23,881 nucleotides of DNA from a virus. The DNA is taken from IMG/VR virus record IMGVR_UViG_3300008267_002076, positions 1-23,881 of that record; one strand, given 5' to 3'. Shown here one piece after another: positions 1-8,907 of the stretch. Below the pieces are notes generated by a model, which searched no databases, was not told the DNA's origin, and saw only the letters and a list, made by a program, of their open reading frames with translations. The stretch's first letter is position 1; every line of letters starts with the position of its first letter. The position numbers were made by a program, and so were the translations under genes.

Positions 1-24
1 ACCTTATTTTTTTACAAAATAAAA

Positions 25-984
25 ATGAATTTAACCGAACAAATATCAAGAATCAAGTCAATGATGGGTTTAATCATTGAGAATAATAGAACTTTAACCC
101 ATACCTTCTCAAAAAAGAAGGAGACTGATAATTATATAACGTTTGTGGATATTAGTTTACCATTTAAGCCCCAATTTAACGATAAGATTGTTTTGGTGAA
201 TGAAAATAATCCAAATGATGTGTATACATTTGTCTATGGTAAAGATTTATTAAAATCTAAGTTTAGGGATAACGAGGCGTATACTAAGAAGGTTAAGCAA
301 GAATTTAACACTAATCCGTTTGAAAATTCTCAATTCATAAGGGATTGTGTTAAAGATGCGTTTCCTAAAGACCAATATGTGTGGCAAGAAGATAATGAAG
401 AATTTACTGAAGGGTTACGAGGTATGTATCCATTTTCAAATCAAGATGATTGGTCGGTCTTGAATTTTTTTGACACTAATCCACATAGGAAGAAGAAATT
501 GTTTCAATTATTTTTGGATAGTGGTGAATCAGATCCTAAAAAATGGTTGGTTAATTTTTTTAAGGGTGGATCTAAGGATTTAATTTATTTAACTAATTTA
601 CAAAGAAAAGCGATACAAAATTCCGATAAGTCTGAGATTGATGCTATGTCATTAATCACTAATAATTTTAGTGCGTCTCAAGTAAAAGGTGCTAAGGCGG
701 ATAGATATTCATCAATTGATGCTGTTGACGAAAATACTGGGGAGACTTATCAAATTAAGAATATTCAATCGGTCACTGAAAATGTGGACGATGAAACTGG
801 TGAGATTGTTTGGGTGGTTAAAGGTCAATATAGTAGGTTAAAAGATTATAGAAATAACAAAGACTTAGATAATTTGGCGTATTATATACCGGAAATGAAT
901 GTTGTTTATGTTTTTAAGAACAAAGATTATGAAGTTAAAAGTAATGATTTGGCGTTACATAGAATAGAACCTAAAATTTACTAA
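25..984 (+). CDS. Putative head-packaged protein with nuclease-like C-terminal half
   Basis: Protein of 319 residues that I cannot place in a named family. The N-terminus (MNLTEQISRIKSMMGLIIE, residues 1-19) is a short amphipathic basic helix ending I-I-E. It resembles the tags on five other proteins in this window and fits the (I/L)-x-E cleavage rule of T4 gp21 prohead protease. The C-terminal part around residues 226-245 (ADRYSSIDAVDENTGETYQIK) has Asp232 followed by Gln243-x-Lys245, a pattern that occurs in PD-(D/E)xK nucleases with a Q-x-K variant, and it is followed by beta-rich sequence. The nuclease reading rests on motif spacing only. The ATG at 25 is chosen because it is the first Met of the tag and is preceded by an A-rich leader. 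The gene is closed by a strong hairpin terminator, so it is transcribed separately from the tail genes downstream. It could equally be a structural or effector protein without catalysis. Confidence 0.6.
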   Translation: MNLTEQISRIKSMMGLIIENNRTLTHTFSKKKETDNYITFVDISLPFKPQFNDKIVLVNENNPNDVYTFVYGKDLLKSKFRDNEAYTKKVKQEFNTNPFENSQFIRDCVKDAFPKDQYVWQEDNEEFTEGLRGMYPFSNQDDWSVLNFFDTNPHRKKKLFQLFLDSGESDPKKWLVNFFKGGSKDLIYLTNLQRKAIQNSDKSEIDAMSLITNNFSASQVKGAKADRYSSIDAVDENTGETYQIKNIQSVTENVDDETGEIVWVVKGQYSRLKDYRNNKDLDNLAYYIPEMNVVYVFKNKDYEVKSNDLALHRIEPKIY

Positions 985-1005
985 AAAAATATTTTAATAT
1001 TAATC

Positions 1006-1034
1006 AATCCGCATAGAAATATGTGGATTTTTTT
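1006..1034 (+). terminator. Rho-independent terminator after the first gene
   Basis: A 10-bp stem (AATCCGCATA with TATGTGGATT, one G-U pair) closes on a GAAA tetraloop and is followed by a run of seven T. It lies 22 bp after the stop at 984 and before the tail operon. Confidence 0.85.
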
Positions 1035-1079
1035 ATTTATAAAACTTGTTTTTTATTTATTTTTTAATAAAAAACATAT

Positions 1080-1838
1080 ATGGAACAAGAATTGTTAAAG
1101 GCTGCGACCGAAAATTTTAATCTACCCCACGATGTGGTGATATTACCATCTGGTGGTAAATTTTATAAGTCAAAGAAGAAATCTGTTAAAATTGGTTATT
1201 TAACGGCTAGTGACGAAAATTTAATAGCTAGTGGTGGTAGAGTTGGTCGTGATAATATTGTATTATCATTGGTTAGAAGTAAATTATATGAACATGATTT
1301 AAGACCTGAAGAAATGATTGAGGGTGATATTGAAACGATATTATTGTTTTTAAGAAATTCATCTTTTGGTCCGGAGTATACATTGTTATTAACTGATCCT
1401 GTTACAGGTCAACGATTCGAACATACTGAAATTTTGGAGGAATTGGATGTTAAAAAAGGTACAAATGAACCTGATGAAAATGGTCATTTTATAACTACTT
1501 TACCTAAAAGTGGTAAAGTTGTTAAATTAAGGGTTTTAACTTATTCTGAGATACTTGAGTTAGATGAGATGGCTTCAAAATATCCTGAAGGTAGGGTTGT
1601 TCCTAAAATCACATGGAGATTAAATAAACAAATTGTGTCAATTGATGGTAGTGAGGATAGAATGATGATATCTCAGTTTGTTGAGACTATGCCGATTATG
1701 GATTCTAAACACATTAGAACGTTCTTAAATGAAAATCAACCATCATTAGACTTGGATAGAGTCGCAATCGCCCCGTCAGGAGAAAAGGTAAAGTTTAGTA
1801 TTACCTTCGGGGTGGAGTTTTTTCGCCCTTTCTTCTAA
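1080..1838 (+). CDS. gp26-like tail/baseplate assembly protein (short, 0-frame product)
   Basis: The 252-residue product resembles the T4 gp26 baseplate family. It starts a recognisable block near residue 19 (DVVILPSGGKFYKSKKKSVKIGY), followed by the all-helical region LVRSKLYEHDLRPEEMIEGD and FLRNSSFGPEYTL that is typical of gp26 and of tail-assembly chaperones. It sits directly upstream of the tape-measure gene, the position of lambda G/GT-type chaperones and of T4 genes 26-51. The 0-frame stop at 1836-1838 is preceded by a slippery TTTTTTC (1818-1824), and the +1 frame beyond it encodes a coherent helical extension, so this ORF is probably only the short form of a two-product gene. Confidence is good for the family and moderate for the exact role (chaperone versus baseplate hub subunit). 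Confidence 0.75.
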   Translation: MEQELLKAATENFNLPHDVVILPSGGKFYKSKKKSVKIGYLTASDENLIASGGRVGRDNIVLSLVRSKLYEHDLRPEEMIEGDIETILLFLRNSSFGPEYTLLLTDPVTGQRFEHTEILEELDVKKGTNEPDENGHFITTLPKSGKVVKLRVLTYSEILELDEMASKYPEGRVVPKITWRLNKQIVSIDGSEDRMMISQFVETMPIMDSKHIRTFLNENQPSLDLDRVAIAPSGEKVKFSITFGVEFFRPFF

Positions 1839-1983
1839 TTATATACAATTCTTATTAGATGAATATTATTTTTTGGCGAAGTTTTTAAGTGTATCATATT
1901 CTGAATTTTTAACTTTTCCAACGTATGTTCGAAAATATTTAATTAATAAAATTATTGAGGAAAATACCCCCAAGGATTGGTAA
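1080..1983 (+). CDS. Predicted +1 frameshift product: gp26-gp51-like tail-assembly chaperone (GT-type, 300 aa)
   Basis: Reading TTT TTT at 1818-1823 in frame 0 and then slipping +1, so that the Phe codon UUU (1821-1823) re-pairs as UUC (1822-1824), leads to GCC at 1825. It adds 52 residues up to TAA 1981-1983: 248 + 52 = 300 residues. The extension contains NYIQFLLDEYYFLAKF and YSEFLTFPTYVRKYLINKI, an aromatic helix plus a 'S-x-E-hydrophobic-P-x-x-x-R' segment like T4 gp51 and small ORFs that follow gp26 in related phages. The extension has no ATG or GTG of its own. The +1 frame is closed by a TAA shortly upstream of the slip site, so the overlap in which the shift must occur is only about 45 nt. 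The next 0-frame codon is CGC, likely rare in such an AT-rich genome, which would favour a pause. The shift itself is inference from sequence. Confidence 0.65.
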
Positions 1984-2003
1984 AACATATCTAGGGGGTA
2001 TTT
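1962..2003 (+). promoter_or_regulatory. 10-bp inverted repeat between the chaperone extension and the tape-measure gene
   Basis: AAATACCCCC (1962-1971) and GGGGGTATTT (1994-2003) form a perfect 10-bp stem with a 22-nt loop containing the TAA of the chaperone extension. No long T-run follows, so it is a weak candidate for termination. It could stabilise or process the mRNA or reduce tape-measure translation. It ends 19 nt before the tape-measure ATG. Confidence 0.5.
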
Positions 2004-2022
2004 ATGTTATATATGGTTTACA

Positions 2023-3870
2023 ATGGCAAGTATTGAAGAAGAAATAAGGCGATTATTGGACGAGAATAGTAGTAGGATGGAACAATCGACTAGTAGTATT
2101 GGTATGATTGTTAAACAATTTACTGACGCATTAAGGTCTAATTTTAACGTTAAATCAATAACTAATGAGATAATTAATATGGATAATCGGGCGACCGAGG
2201 TTATAAAAACCTTTGGTGTTGGTCGTGAATCCATTCTTAGTATTAAACAATCTTTTGCTGACGCATATGAGTCTGTAACTTTAATTGGTGGTGAGTGGGA
2301 GAATATTGTTAAAATCCAACAAGATGTTAGTAGTACACTTAATAGGAACATTGTATTAACTTCAGATTCTTATAAAGATTTATTTGCAACGACCCAAGTG
2401 ACTGGGACTGAGCTGGGTAGTTTAGTTGGTAACTTTAAGAACATTGGATATTCAACGTATCAGATTAGTGATCAAATGCTTAAGGTTGTTCGTGAAGCGA
2501 ATAGTATTGGTGTAAATGTGTCAGTGGTCTCTAACGATGTTGTAACTAATCTTAGTTTATTAAATAAATATAATTTTCAAAACGGAGTTCAGGGTCTTGC
2601 TAAAATGGCAGCTCAGGCGGCTAATATGCGAATTACCGTCAGTGAAATTGGTACTTTTATGGATAAGGCGTTCGAACCTGATTCGGCTATTGAAATGGCT
2701 GCAGCATTACAACGTTTGGGGGTAACTCAATCCGATTTGTTGGATCCTTTAAGATTAATGGACTTGTCACAAAATAATCCTACTGAGTTGATGAATCAAA
2801 TGTCTCAGATGTCCAAACAATTCGTTAGAATGAAGGAGGATGGTAGTTTTGAAATATTACCGGGTGCTAAACGTCAATTGATGGAAGTTGAAAAGTCTAT
2901 GGGATTGGTGAATGGGACTTTATCTAAAATGGCGTTGGCTAGTTCAGAGTTGGATAAGAAAATGAAAAGTATCCAATTTCCGGAAATGGCCAATGAAGAA
3001 CAACGAAAATTCATTGCCAATATGGCAGAAATGAATAAGTCTGGTACTGGTTTTGTTGTTCGTTATACGGATGAAGGTGGTAAATCTATGGAAAAGTTAA
3101 CCACTGAATTAAGTCAAACAGATATTGATTATCTTATCAAAGAACAGGGGAAACAACCTAAGACGATGGAAGATATTGCCAAAAGTCAATTAACATTAGT
3201 GGGGAGTATTCATAGTGCAGTTAATAGTATTAAAGATAGAACTGGACGGGCGATTGGTAGTCAAAAAGGTACTGAAACGATGCTTGGTGGTGCTAGAAAA
3301 GTTGCCGAATCGGTTGGTGAATTAAGTACTGTTGATGCGTTAAGTGCTAAGAATTTAAGAAATTTGGCGGATACTCAATTAAATTTTGTTATTAGTGGAT
3401 TCAAAAAATTAGCGGATGGGGATAAGATGGGTATGTTAAATGATTTGTCTCAAGCGGGTCTTAAACTTAAAGACACCTTAGATTTGGCCGGTCAACAAAT
3501 GTTAAAAACTGAAGGGTTATCAGGTATGATTAATTTTCTAACCGAACAATTAAAAGGTGCGGGTGTTATAACACCAACTAATATTGAACCTGTTACGTCA
3601 CCAACAAATACAACAATTCCGGTTAAAGACTTTATATTGAAACCGTTAGAACAGGATAAGATTGTAATAGGGGGTACGAATTTAGATGGGAATAAGAACA
3701 AAACATTCAACGAGACTAAAACATCCAATGAAGTTACATTAACATTAAATATTAATGCCGACCCTAAATTAAACAAGAATGAAATCATGAACGTTCTAAA
3801 TAGAACGGAGATACTTCAAGAATTGAATAAGAATCTAAAAAGTGTTAACACAAACTACAATTTAACTTAA
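2023..3870 (+). CDS. Tail tape-measure protein (T4 gp29-like)
   Basis: Protein of 615 residues, called from position, length and composition rather than from a clear motif. It is mostly alpha-helical with long stretches rich in Ser, Asn, Met, Leu and Lys, lacks Cys, and has no enzymatic signature. It follows the gp26/gp51-like chaperone pair, the standard place of a tape measure, and precedes the baseplate genes. T4 gp29 is 590 residues; at about 0.15 nm per residue 615 residues predicts a tail near 92 nm, close to T4. The C-terminal 70 residues change character: a Thr/Pro-rich linker (about 525-540) and then a beta-like segment with NEVTLTLNINADPKLN, perhaps contacting the baseplate hub. Start ATG 2023 is preceded by an A/T leader without a Shine-Dalgarno sequence. 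Confidence 0.75.
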   Translation: MASIEEEIRRLLDENSSRMEQSTSSIGMIVKQFTDALRSNFNVKSITNEIINMDNRATEVIKTFGVGRESILSIKQSFADAYESVTLIGGEWENIVKIQQDVSSTLNRNIVLTSDSYKDLFATTQVTGTELGSLVGNFKNIGYSTYQISDQMLKVVREANSIGVNVSVVSNDVVTNLSLLNKYNFQNGVQGLAKMAAQAANMRITVSEIGTFMDKAFEPDSAIEMAAALQRLGVTQSDLLDPLRLMDLSQNNPTELMNQMSQMSKQFVRMKEDGSFEILPGAKRQLMEVEKSMGLVNGTLSKMALASSELDKKMKSIQFPEMANEEQRKFIANMAEMNKSGTGFVVRYTDEGGKSMEKLTTELSQTDIDYLIKEQGKQPKTMEDIAKSQLTLVGSIHSAVNSIKDRTGRAIGSQKGTETMLGGARKVAESVGELSTVDALSAKNLRNLADTQLNFVISGFKKLADGDKMGMLNDLSQAGLKLKDTLDLAGQQMLKTEGLSGMINFLTEQLKGAGVITPTNIEPVTSPTNTTIPVKDFILKPLEQDKIVIGGTNLDGNKNKTFNETKTSNEVTLTLNINADPKLNKNEIMNVLNRTEILQELNKNLKSVNTNYNLT

Positions 3871-3886
3871 AGAAAATTGACTTATG

Positions 3887-3900
3887 TTCTATTTATAGAA
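3887..3900 (+). promoter_or_regulatory. TATTTATA box within a small dyad upstream of the large baseplate gene
   Basis: TTCTAT-TT-ATAGAA is a perfect inverted repeat with a 2-nt centre and contains TATTTATA (3890-3897), 18 bp before the ATG at 3915. Similar TATTTATA boxes precede four other genes here. It may be a phage promoter element; AT-rich chance occurrence cannot be excluded. Confidence 0.35.
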
Positions 3901-3914
3901 TAAAAAGAAATACT

Positions 3915-6900
3915 ATGCCAAGTCAATTAACCTTCGATTTATCTGAAAAGTTTAGGAAGAATTTAATAGTAAAAAATTTACAACCATATAATTTATCAAA
4001 TTATAACGGTGCTATTAATTATGAAACAATTCAGTCTGACTATGCGGTTAAAGATTCGGATAACAACTTAAATAAAGAAAATCCAAAACAATTAGTAAAC
4101 CTTAATGGATATATTGACGAGGTATACGACACATATAGTGTAGGGACTCCATACCTAATTCAACCATATACACCTAAGACAACATATGAAAAGGCTTTTG
4201 TTGCAACTAAATATACGCCTTATCAAGTATTTTTTAATCAAACACCGGGTATTAATCAAGATTCATATTTAGCGAAAATTGGTGTTAAAGAGTTGGGTAA
4301 ATTATTTGTTGAAACATATAATATTAATCTCAAAAAGGAGACAACATTTGTTAATGTACCGGTTGATGTATTTGATGTTGGGTTAATTTTAAGTGGTCAA
4401 AAGAATTTAATTAATCTTAATTGGGCAATAACAGTACCTGAAAATCCGGCATTAAAAGTTATTGACTTTAGATTAGGGTTGAATGGTGGGTATTTCCCAA
4501 TGTCACCAATTCCGGGTGATTATTTTAATGAAAATACGGTTGGTGGTCAATATTCCACTCAAACATCAAAAGCATTAAGTGTTGCTAATAATTTAACTGG
4601 TGGTCTACTAGGTCCGATATTAAACCTTAAAAGAAATCCGTCACAAATATTTTTGGCTAATACAGGTGCAGGACAAAAATCCGCATTATTTTATGGGTTA
4701 AATTATAACAAGTATCAACCATATTATTATAAGGATTTCGGTCAACAAATTATCAGTGGTATACAGAGTTTATTTTCACCGAATGGTAGTGGGGGTGCTG
4801 GTGGATATTATGTGGGAAGTTCAACTAATGATCCTGTATATATTGATTCACCTTCGGGGGTATTACCAATTAATAATTATGGTCAACAAACAATAATATC
4901 TGTTTATGGGCCAGATAAGTTAGGTGTTGTATTTGAAGGTAATGAAAATAAATTAAAATTCGGATTTGGTGCGAAACCTTTAATTGAAGGGGGTTCGGTT
5001 GATGGTGGATTTTTATGGTCGTCAAAAAAGACAAATAATGCCGCTGGTTATCATGCAAAACCGGGGGGTGAAAAGGGTTCTAAAGATGACGAATTTAATA
5101 TAATTAGTACCAATATAGATGGTGATAAGTCAACTAATTATGACTTTAGAAAAGATTCGATATTAGATAATACTCAAAAATTGGTTGAATCCGCGGATAG
5201 TGCGACAGGTATTAATAAGTTACAACATGTTGGTAATGCGATTAATCAATTAAGTAAAGTATTTCACGATGGTTATACTGAAATGACGAAGGGTTCTAGA
5301 GTTGTTTCATATAGTGATAATACAACGGGTGCTGAGGCGGGTATTGAATATTGTAGGGTTTTTACAAAAGATACACCTTATTTTACATATGGTGATTTAC
5401 AAAAGACGGATGGTATAACTAAATCAGGTAGACAATTCAGTTATTCGGTATTGGATAATACGTATAACTTAAATATTGCACCAATTAGAGGGGATGGATC
5501 AACTAACATAGTAAAAAGTGCTAGTGGTAAAAATGTTAAAAAATATATGTTCTCGATTGAGAATTTGGCTTGGAGAACTTCAAGTAAACCGGGGTTTACG
5601 TATGATGAATTGCCGGTGTGTGAGAAGGGTCCAAATGGGGGTAGAATTATGTGGTTCCCTCCATATGGGTTAACGTTTAATGATTCAAGTACTGCTGATT
5701 GGAACCCAACAACATTTTTAGGGAGACCTGAACCAATTTATACCTATTCTAAAACTAGTAGAAGTGGGTCAATAGGTTTTACTATACTAGTTGATAACCC
5801 ATCGGTTACTAATTTATTGATTGATAAGCAACTAAATGGTGATAATACAAGAGTCGACTCAATATTAAGATCATTCTTTGCTGGTTGTACTAAATTTGAT
5901 ATTTACAAATTGGCGGAGAAATTCAATATGTTGAGTGTTAATGATTTATATACTATACAAGAAACATTAAACAATCCTCAATTAACTCCTCAAGAATTGG
6001 CGGGTATAATGATGGAAAAGCCGGTGGATAACACAAATACTGGTGGTCAGGGTGCTGATAATACTAATAGTAACCCAACTATAACTAATGAAGCGGTGTC
6101 ATTTACTGAATTTGAAAATATAATGTTTTATTTTGAGAATGATTATCCGAACCCTAAAACACAATCTGTTACATCTAGTTTACCTTTTAATGAATTAATT
6201 GGGTCGTATACTAGTGACGGTAATAAGGTTAAATATAAACAAAAGGCTGATGGGCTTATTTTTAGTAAAGAAGCCAATAAAAATGTTGACAAATTTTTTA
6301 GTGAGATTATTGAACCGAATTATAAAAAATTAAGTGAGGAATTAATTCCTAAATTATATGATGCGGTTGATACTAAAAAGAATAAAATTGTCATTGAGAT
6401 ATCGGGTTCGGCATCGGCAATTGCGTCTCAGGGATATAATGTTAACTTATCTAAACGTAGAATAGATTCGGTTAAGAAATTTTTAACCAACTTTGAAATT
6501 AACGGTAAGACGTTAAAGAAATTCATTGATGAAAAGAAAATAGAATTCAGAGAAATTGCAAGTGGTGAAACAGGTACTATACCGACTGGCGGTGGAAATA
6601 TTAGTGGTAATAGAATTGAATGTACGGATGATATCAATATAATGTATAATAATAAATCATACGATGAACGTACGGCACCTAACCAAACTATTAAAAACTT
6701 AACTAAATTGGCTCAGGTTTATTCGACTGATGCTATGGCCTGTAGAAGGGTGAGTCTTAAAATAACGGCAACACCTGAACCACCTGAAGCGCCACCTAAG
6801 GTTGAACAAAAACAACCTGAATATATAAAAGTACAACCCACTAAACCAAAACCTAAGGTTGATATTCAAAAAAAGATTAAAGAAGGTATTAGTAAAAAAA

Positions 6901-8591
6901 TATTAAGAAACTTATTAACGGAATGTGATTATTTTGATTTGGTTAAGGATACTGATCCAATGGCTTATGATTCATTAAAATCAAGTTTGAAATATTTTAA
7001 TCCGGCATTCCACTCAATTACACCTGAGGGGTTGAATGCTCGTTTAACATTCTTGAATCAATGTTTAAGACCTGGTGAGACAATTCCCGTGGTTGATATT
7101 AATACTGGGGTTCAAAAGGTTACGGATTCCATAAATACGGCATTCGGTGCACCGCCAATATTAATATTAAGAATTGGTGATTTTTATCACACCAAGATTG
7201 TTCCAACTCAATTATCATTTTCATATGATAAAGCACCTTTGGACTTAAACCCTGAGGGGATTGGTGTTCAACCAATGCTTGTTAATGTTACATTAAGTTT
7301 TAATATAATTGGGGGAATGGGGTTAAAAGAACCTGTTGAACAATTACAAAATGCGTTATCATTTAACTATTATGCTAACACTGAAATATATGATGAACGA
7401 GCAACGGCTACTGAAGATACGTCTAAATTAGATCAAGAAATTGTTGATGCTATTGTTTCTAGTCAAAAAAATACGGTTAATAATGTTATTCAGTCGACAA
7501 ATGATGGTGGTAACACTATTGGTGATATTAAAAGTTCAACACCGACAACTGGTGGTGAGGAAGGTGAGATTTCTTATATTAAGATAATGGATGGGTTAAT
7601 TGATTCAACAAAATCATATATTACGACAATCACCGATCAACTTGAGAAGATAACCAAAAATTATAATTATGGTATTTTATTGTTGTTAAACTATAAACGT
7701 GATTATACGGATGGGTTCATTAAAAATAGTTCAGGGGATACTCAAACATCATTGTATGGTAAACCAGATCAAGATTATACAAAAAGAATTCAAGGGTTAG
7801 TTGACACTATTTCAACTGATTTGAATCGTATTGATGTTGGAACTGAAAATAATCCAATTATAGGGGGGATGTTTAGTAAAAATATTACCAACGATGATAA
7901 TTCGTTGACAACTTTAGCTGATAACATTAAAAGATATGTTAAAAAATATGCTTCGTCATACTCGAATGGTATTACAACTATTATTCAGACAATTGTTGAA
8001 GAAGAACAAAAATTAATAACAACAATTGATAAGTTAAATTTTATATCATCGGGTGTTGATGGGAAAATTGTTGACGGGTTAACTCCTAAATTATATTCAA
8101 TAACAGGTAGTTCACCGGTTAGTCCTAAAAGTAATAAGTCACCAATTCCAACGGACACACAAATGGAATTGTTAACTGATATTGGTGGATTTGTTGGGGT
8201 GTTAAGGTCATTCGATAAATCATTAACTGATAATAAAATTTATGATATCGAACGATATGATAAATCTAATTATACTTATAATGAACCTAAATATTTAGAA
8301 AATAATGGTGATACTAGATTCTATATGTTAATGAATCAGATTTTTATGGATTCGAATAAGTTGGAACAATTTAAGAATGATGTTGTGTCGGGGAATCTAA
8401 CGACCATTAAAAATGCGAAGAAATTCAGAAGAAAATTTGATGATGTTTGTGATGATATGGTTAAACGTTATACTAAAGAATATGAAAATACCTTAAAAAT
8501 ATTTGAAGATTATAAAAAAACTAAAACATATATGGATTTTACGTCAGGTATTGAGTCTCAGATGTATCCTAAAGGAAAAGAACGAATATAG
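3915..8591 (+). CDS. Giant baseplate/tail-tube-terminator-like protein with embedded OmpA-like domain
   Basis: Protein of 1558 residues, structural. Two separated segments look like halves of the tail-tube-like fold of T4 gp48/gp54 baseplate proteins: about 603-632 (GRPEPIYTYSKTSRSGSIGF) and about 1077-1165 (PPILILRIGDFYHTKIVP ... GVQPMLVNVTLSFNIIGG ... LQNALSFNYYANT). Between them lies an OmpA-like domain at about residues 728-955: FENIMFYFEND start, then IVIEISGSASAIASQGYN and VNLSKRRIDSVKKFL, matching the G-x-[AST]...N-x-x-L-S-x-x-R pattern of peptidoglycan-binding OmpA C-terminal domains. A Pro/Lys-rich linker (about 955-985) follows. The C-terminal 350 residues are mainly helical. It lies next to gp53, as expected for a baseplate component. 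The last codons overlap the gp53 region in another frame. Family identification is moderate; OmpA-like motif recognition is fairly strong. Confidence 0.7.
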   Translation: MPSQLTFDLSEKFRKNLIVKNLQPYNLSNYNGAINYETIQSDYAVKDSDNNLNKENPKQLVNLNGYIDEVYDTYSVGTPYLIQPYTPKTTYEKAFVATKYTPYQVFFNQTPGINQDSYLAKIGVKELGKLFVETYNINLKKETTFVNVPVDVFDVGLILSGQKNLINLNWAITVPENPALKVIDFRLGLNGGYFPMSPIPGDYFNENTVGGQYSTQTSKALSVANNLTGGLLGPILNLKRNPSQIFLANTGAGQKSALFYGLNYNKYQPYYYKDFGQQIISGIQSLFSPNGSGGAGGYYVGSSTNDPVYIDSPSGVLPINNYGQQTIISVYGPDKLGVVFEGNENKLKFGFGAKPLIEGGSVDGGFLWSSKKTNNAAGYHAKPGGEKGSKDDEFNIISTNIDGDKSTNYDFRKDSILDNTQKLVESADSATGINKLQHVGNAINQLSKVFHDGYTEMTKGSRVVSYSDNTTGAEAGIEYCRVFTKDTPYFTYGDLQKTDGITKSGRQFSYSVLDNTYNLNIAPIRGDGSTNIVKSASGKNVKKYMFSIENLAWRTSSKPGFTYDELPVCEKGPNGGRIMWFPPYGLTFNDSSTADWNPTTFLGRPEPIYTYSKTSRSGSIGFTILVDNPSVTNLLIDKQLNGDNTRVDSILRSFFAGCTKFDIYKLAEKFNMLSVNDLYTIQETLNNPQLTPQELAGIMMEKPVDNTNTGGQGADNTNSNPTITNEAVSFTEFENIMFYFENDYPNPKTQSVTSSLPFNELIGSYTSDGNKVKYKQKADGLIFSKEANKNVDKFFSEIIEPNYKKLSEELIPKLYDAVDTKKNKIVIEISGSASAIASQGYNVNLSKRRIDSVKKFLTNFEINGKTLKKFIDEKKIEFREIASGETGTIPTGGGNISGNRIECTDDINIMYNNKSYDERTAPNQTIKNLTKLAQVYSTDAMACRRVSLKITATPEPPEAPPKVEQKQPEYIKVQPTKPKPKVDIQKKIKEGISKKILRNLLTECDYFDLVKDTDPMAYDSLKSSLKYFNPAFHSITPEGLNARLTFLNQCLRPGETIPVVDINTGVQKVTDSINTAFGAPPILILRIGDFYHTKIVPTQLSFSYDKAPLDLNPEGIGVQPMLVNVTLSFNIIGGMGLKEPVEQLQNALSFNYYANTEIYDERATATEDTSKLDQEIVDAIVSSQKNTVNNVIQSTNDGGNTIGDIKSSTPTTGGEEGEISYIKIMDGLIDSTKSYITTITDQLEKITKNYNYGILLLLNYKRDYTDGFIKNSSGDTQTSLYGKPDQDYTKRIQGLVDTISTDLNRIDVGTENNPIIGGMFSKNITNDDNSLTTLADNIKRYVKKYASSYSNGITTIIQTIVEEEQKLITTIDKLNFISSGVDGKIVDGLTPKLYSITGSSPVSPKSNKSPIPTDTQMELLTDIGGFVGVLRSFDKSLTDNKIYDIERYDKSNYTYNEPKYLENNGDTRFYMLMNQIFMDSNKLEQFKNDVVSGNLTTIKNAKKFRRKFDDVCDDMVKRYTKEYENTLKIFEDYKKTKTYMDFTSGIESQMYPKGKERI

Positions 8592-8907
8592 AGAATATTA
8601 TAATAGATATGGTGACTTCATTATTAATGGTGAACAGACTATTGTACCGCATATTACACTAACTCAAAAAACCACCGATAAGAAATACATTTATAAGGTT
8701 GGTCAATCAAGACTTGACAAGGTTTCACAACAATATTATGGGACACCTTATTTTGGTTGGTTAATATTAATAGCAAACCCTAAGTTTGGGGGTGTTGAAT
8801 GGAATATTAGTGACGGTTCAGTGTTGACAATTCCTTTTCCTTTAGTAGCTTCTTTACAGGACTATAAAAGTCTCTTAAAAACGCATTTTTTGTATTATGG
8901 TAGATAA
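8551..8907 (+). CDS. 53: Baseplate wedge protein gp53-like (LysM-like fold)
   Basis: The conserved part matches T4 gp53-type wedge proteins: a 'Y-N-R-Y-G-D-F' start, then IYKVGQSRLDKVSQQYYG, PYFGWLILIANP and the end of the LysM-like unit, ISDGSVLTIPFPL. The family joins wedges around the hub. The start is problematic. No ATG or GTG exists in this frame before the conserved sequence; the nearest candidates are TTG 8551 (118 aa, used here) and TTG 8503. In the overlapping frame an ATG at 8562 reads MYPKGK. A +1 slip at AAA-AAG (8577-8580), or one A fewer in that run, would give MYPKGKNEYREYYNRYGDF, a much more natural N-terminus, but would also connect the upstream ORF to this one. It ends 11 nt inside the next gene (ATG 8897), suggesting translational coupling. 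Confidence 0.75.
   Translation: MSLRCILKEKNEYREYYNRYGDFIINGEQTIVPHITLTQKTTDKKYIYKVGQSRLDKVSQQYYGTPYFGWLILIANPKFGGVEWNISDGSVLTIPFPLVASLQDYKSLLKTHFLYYGR

Noticed and set aside
2007-2351. Minus-strand ORF of 114 codons, and other minus-strand ORFs across the window.
   Set aside because: They lie antisense to clear + strand genes, have low-complexity hydrophobic composition and no recognisable motif; they are shadows.
8503-8550. TTG 8503 as the gp53 start.
   Set aside because: It adds about 16 basic hydrophobic residues not expected in the gp53 family and overlaps deeply with the upstream gene; TTG 8551 or a slip from ATG 8562 is more plausible.
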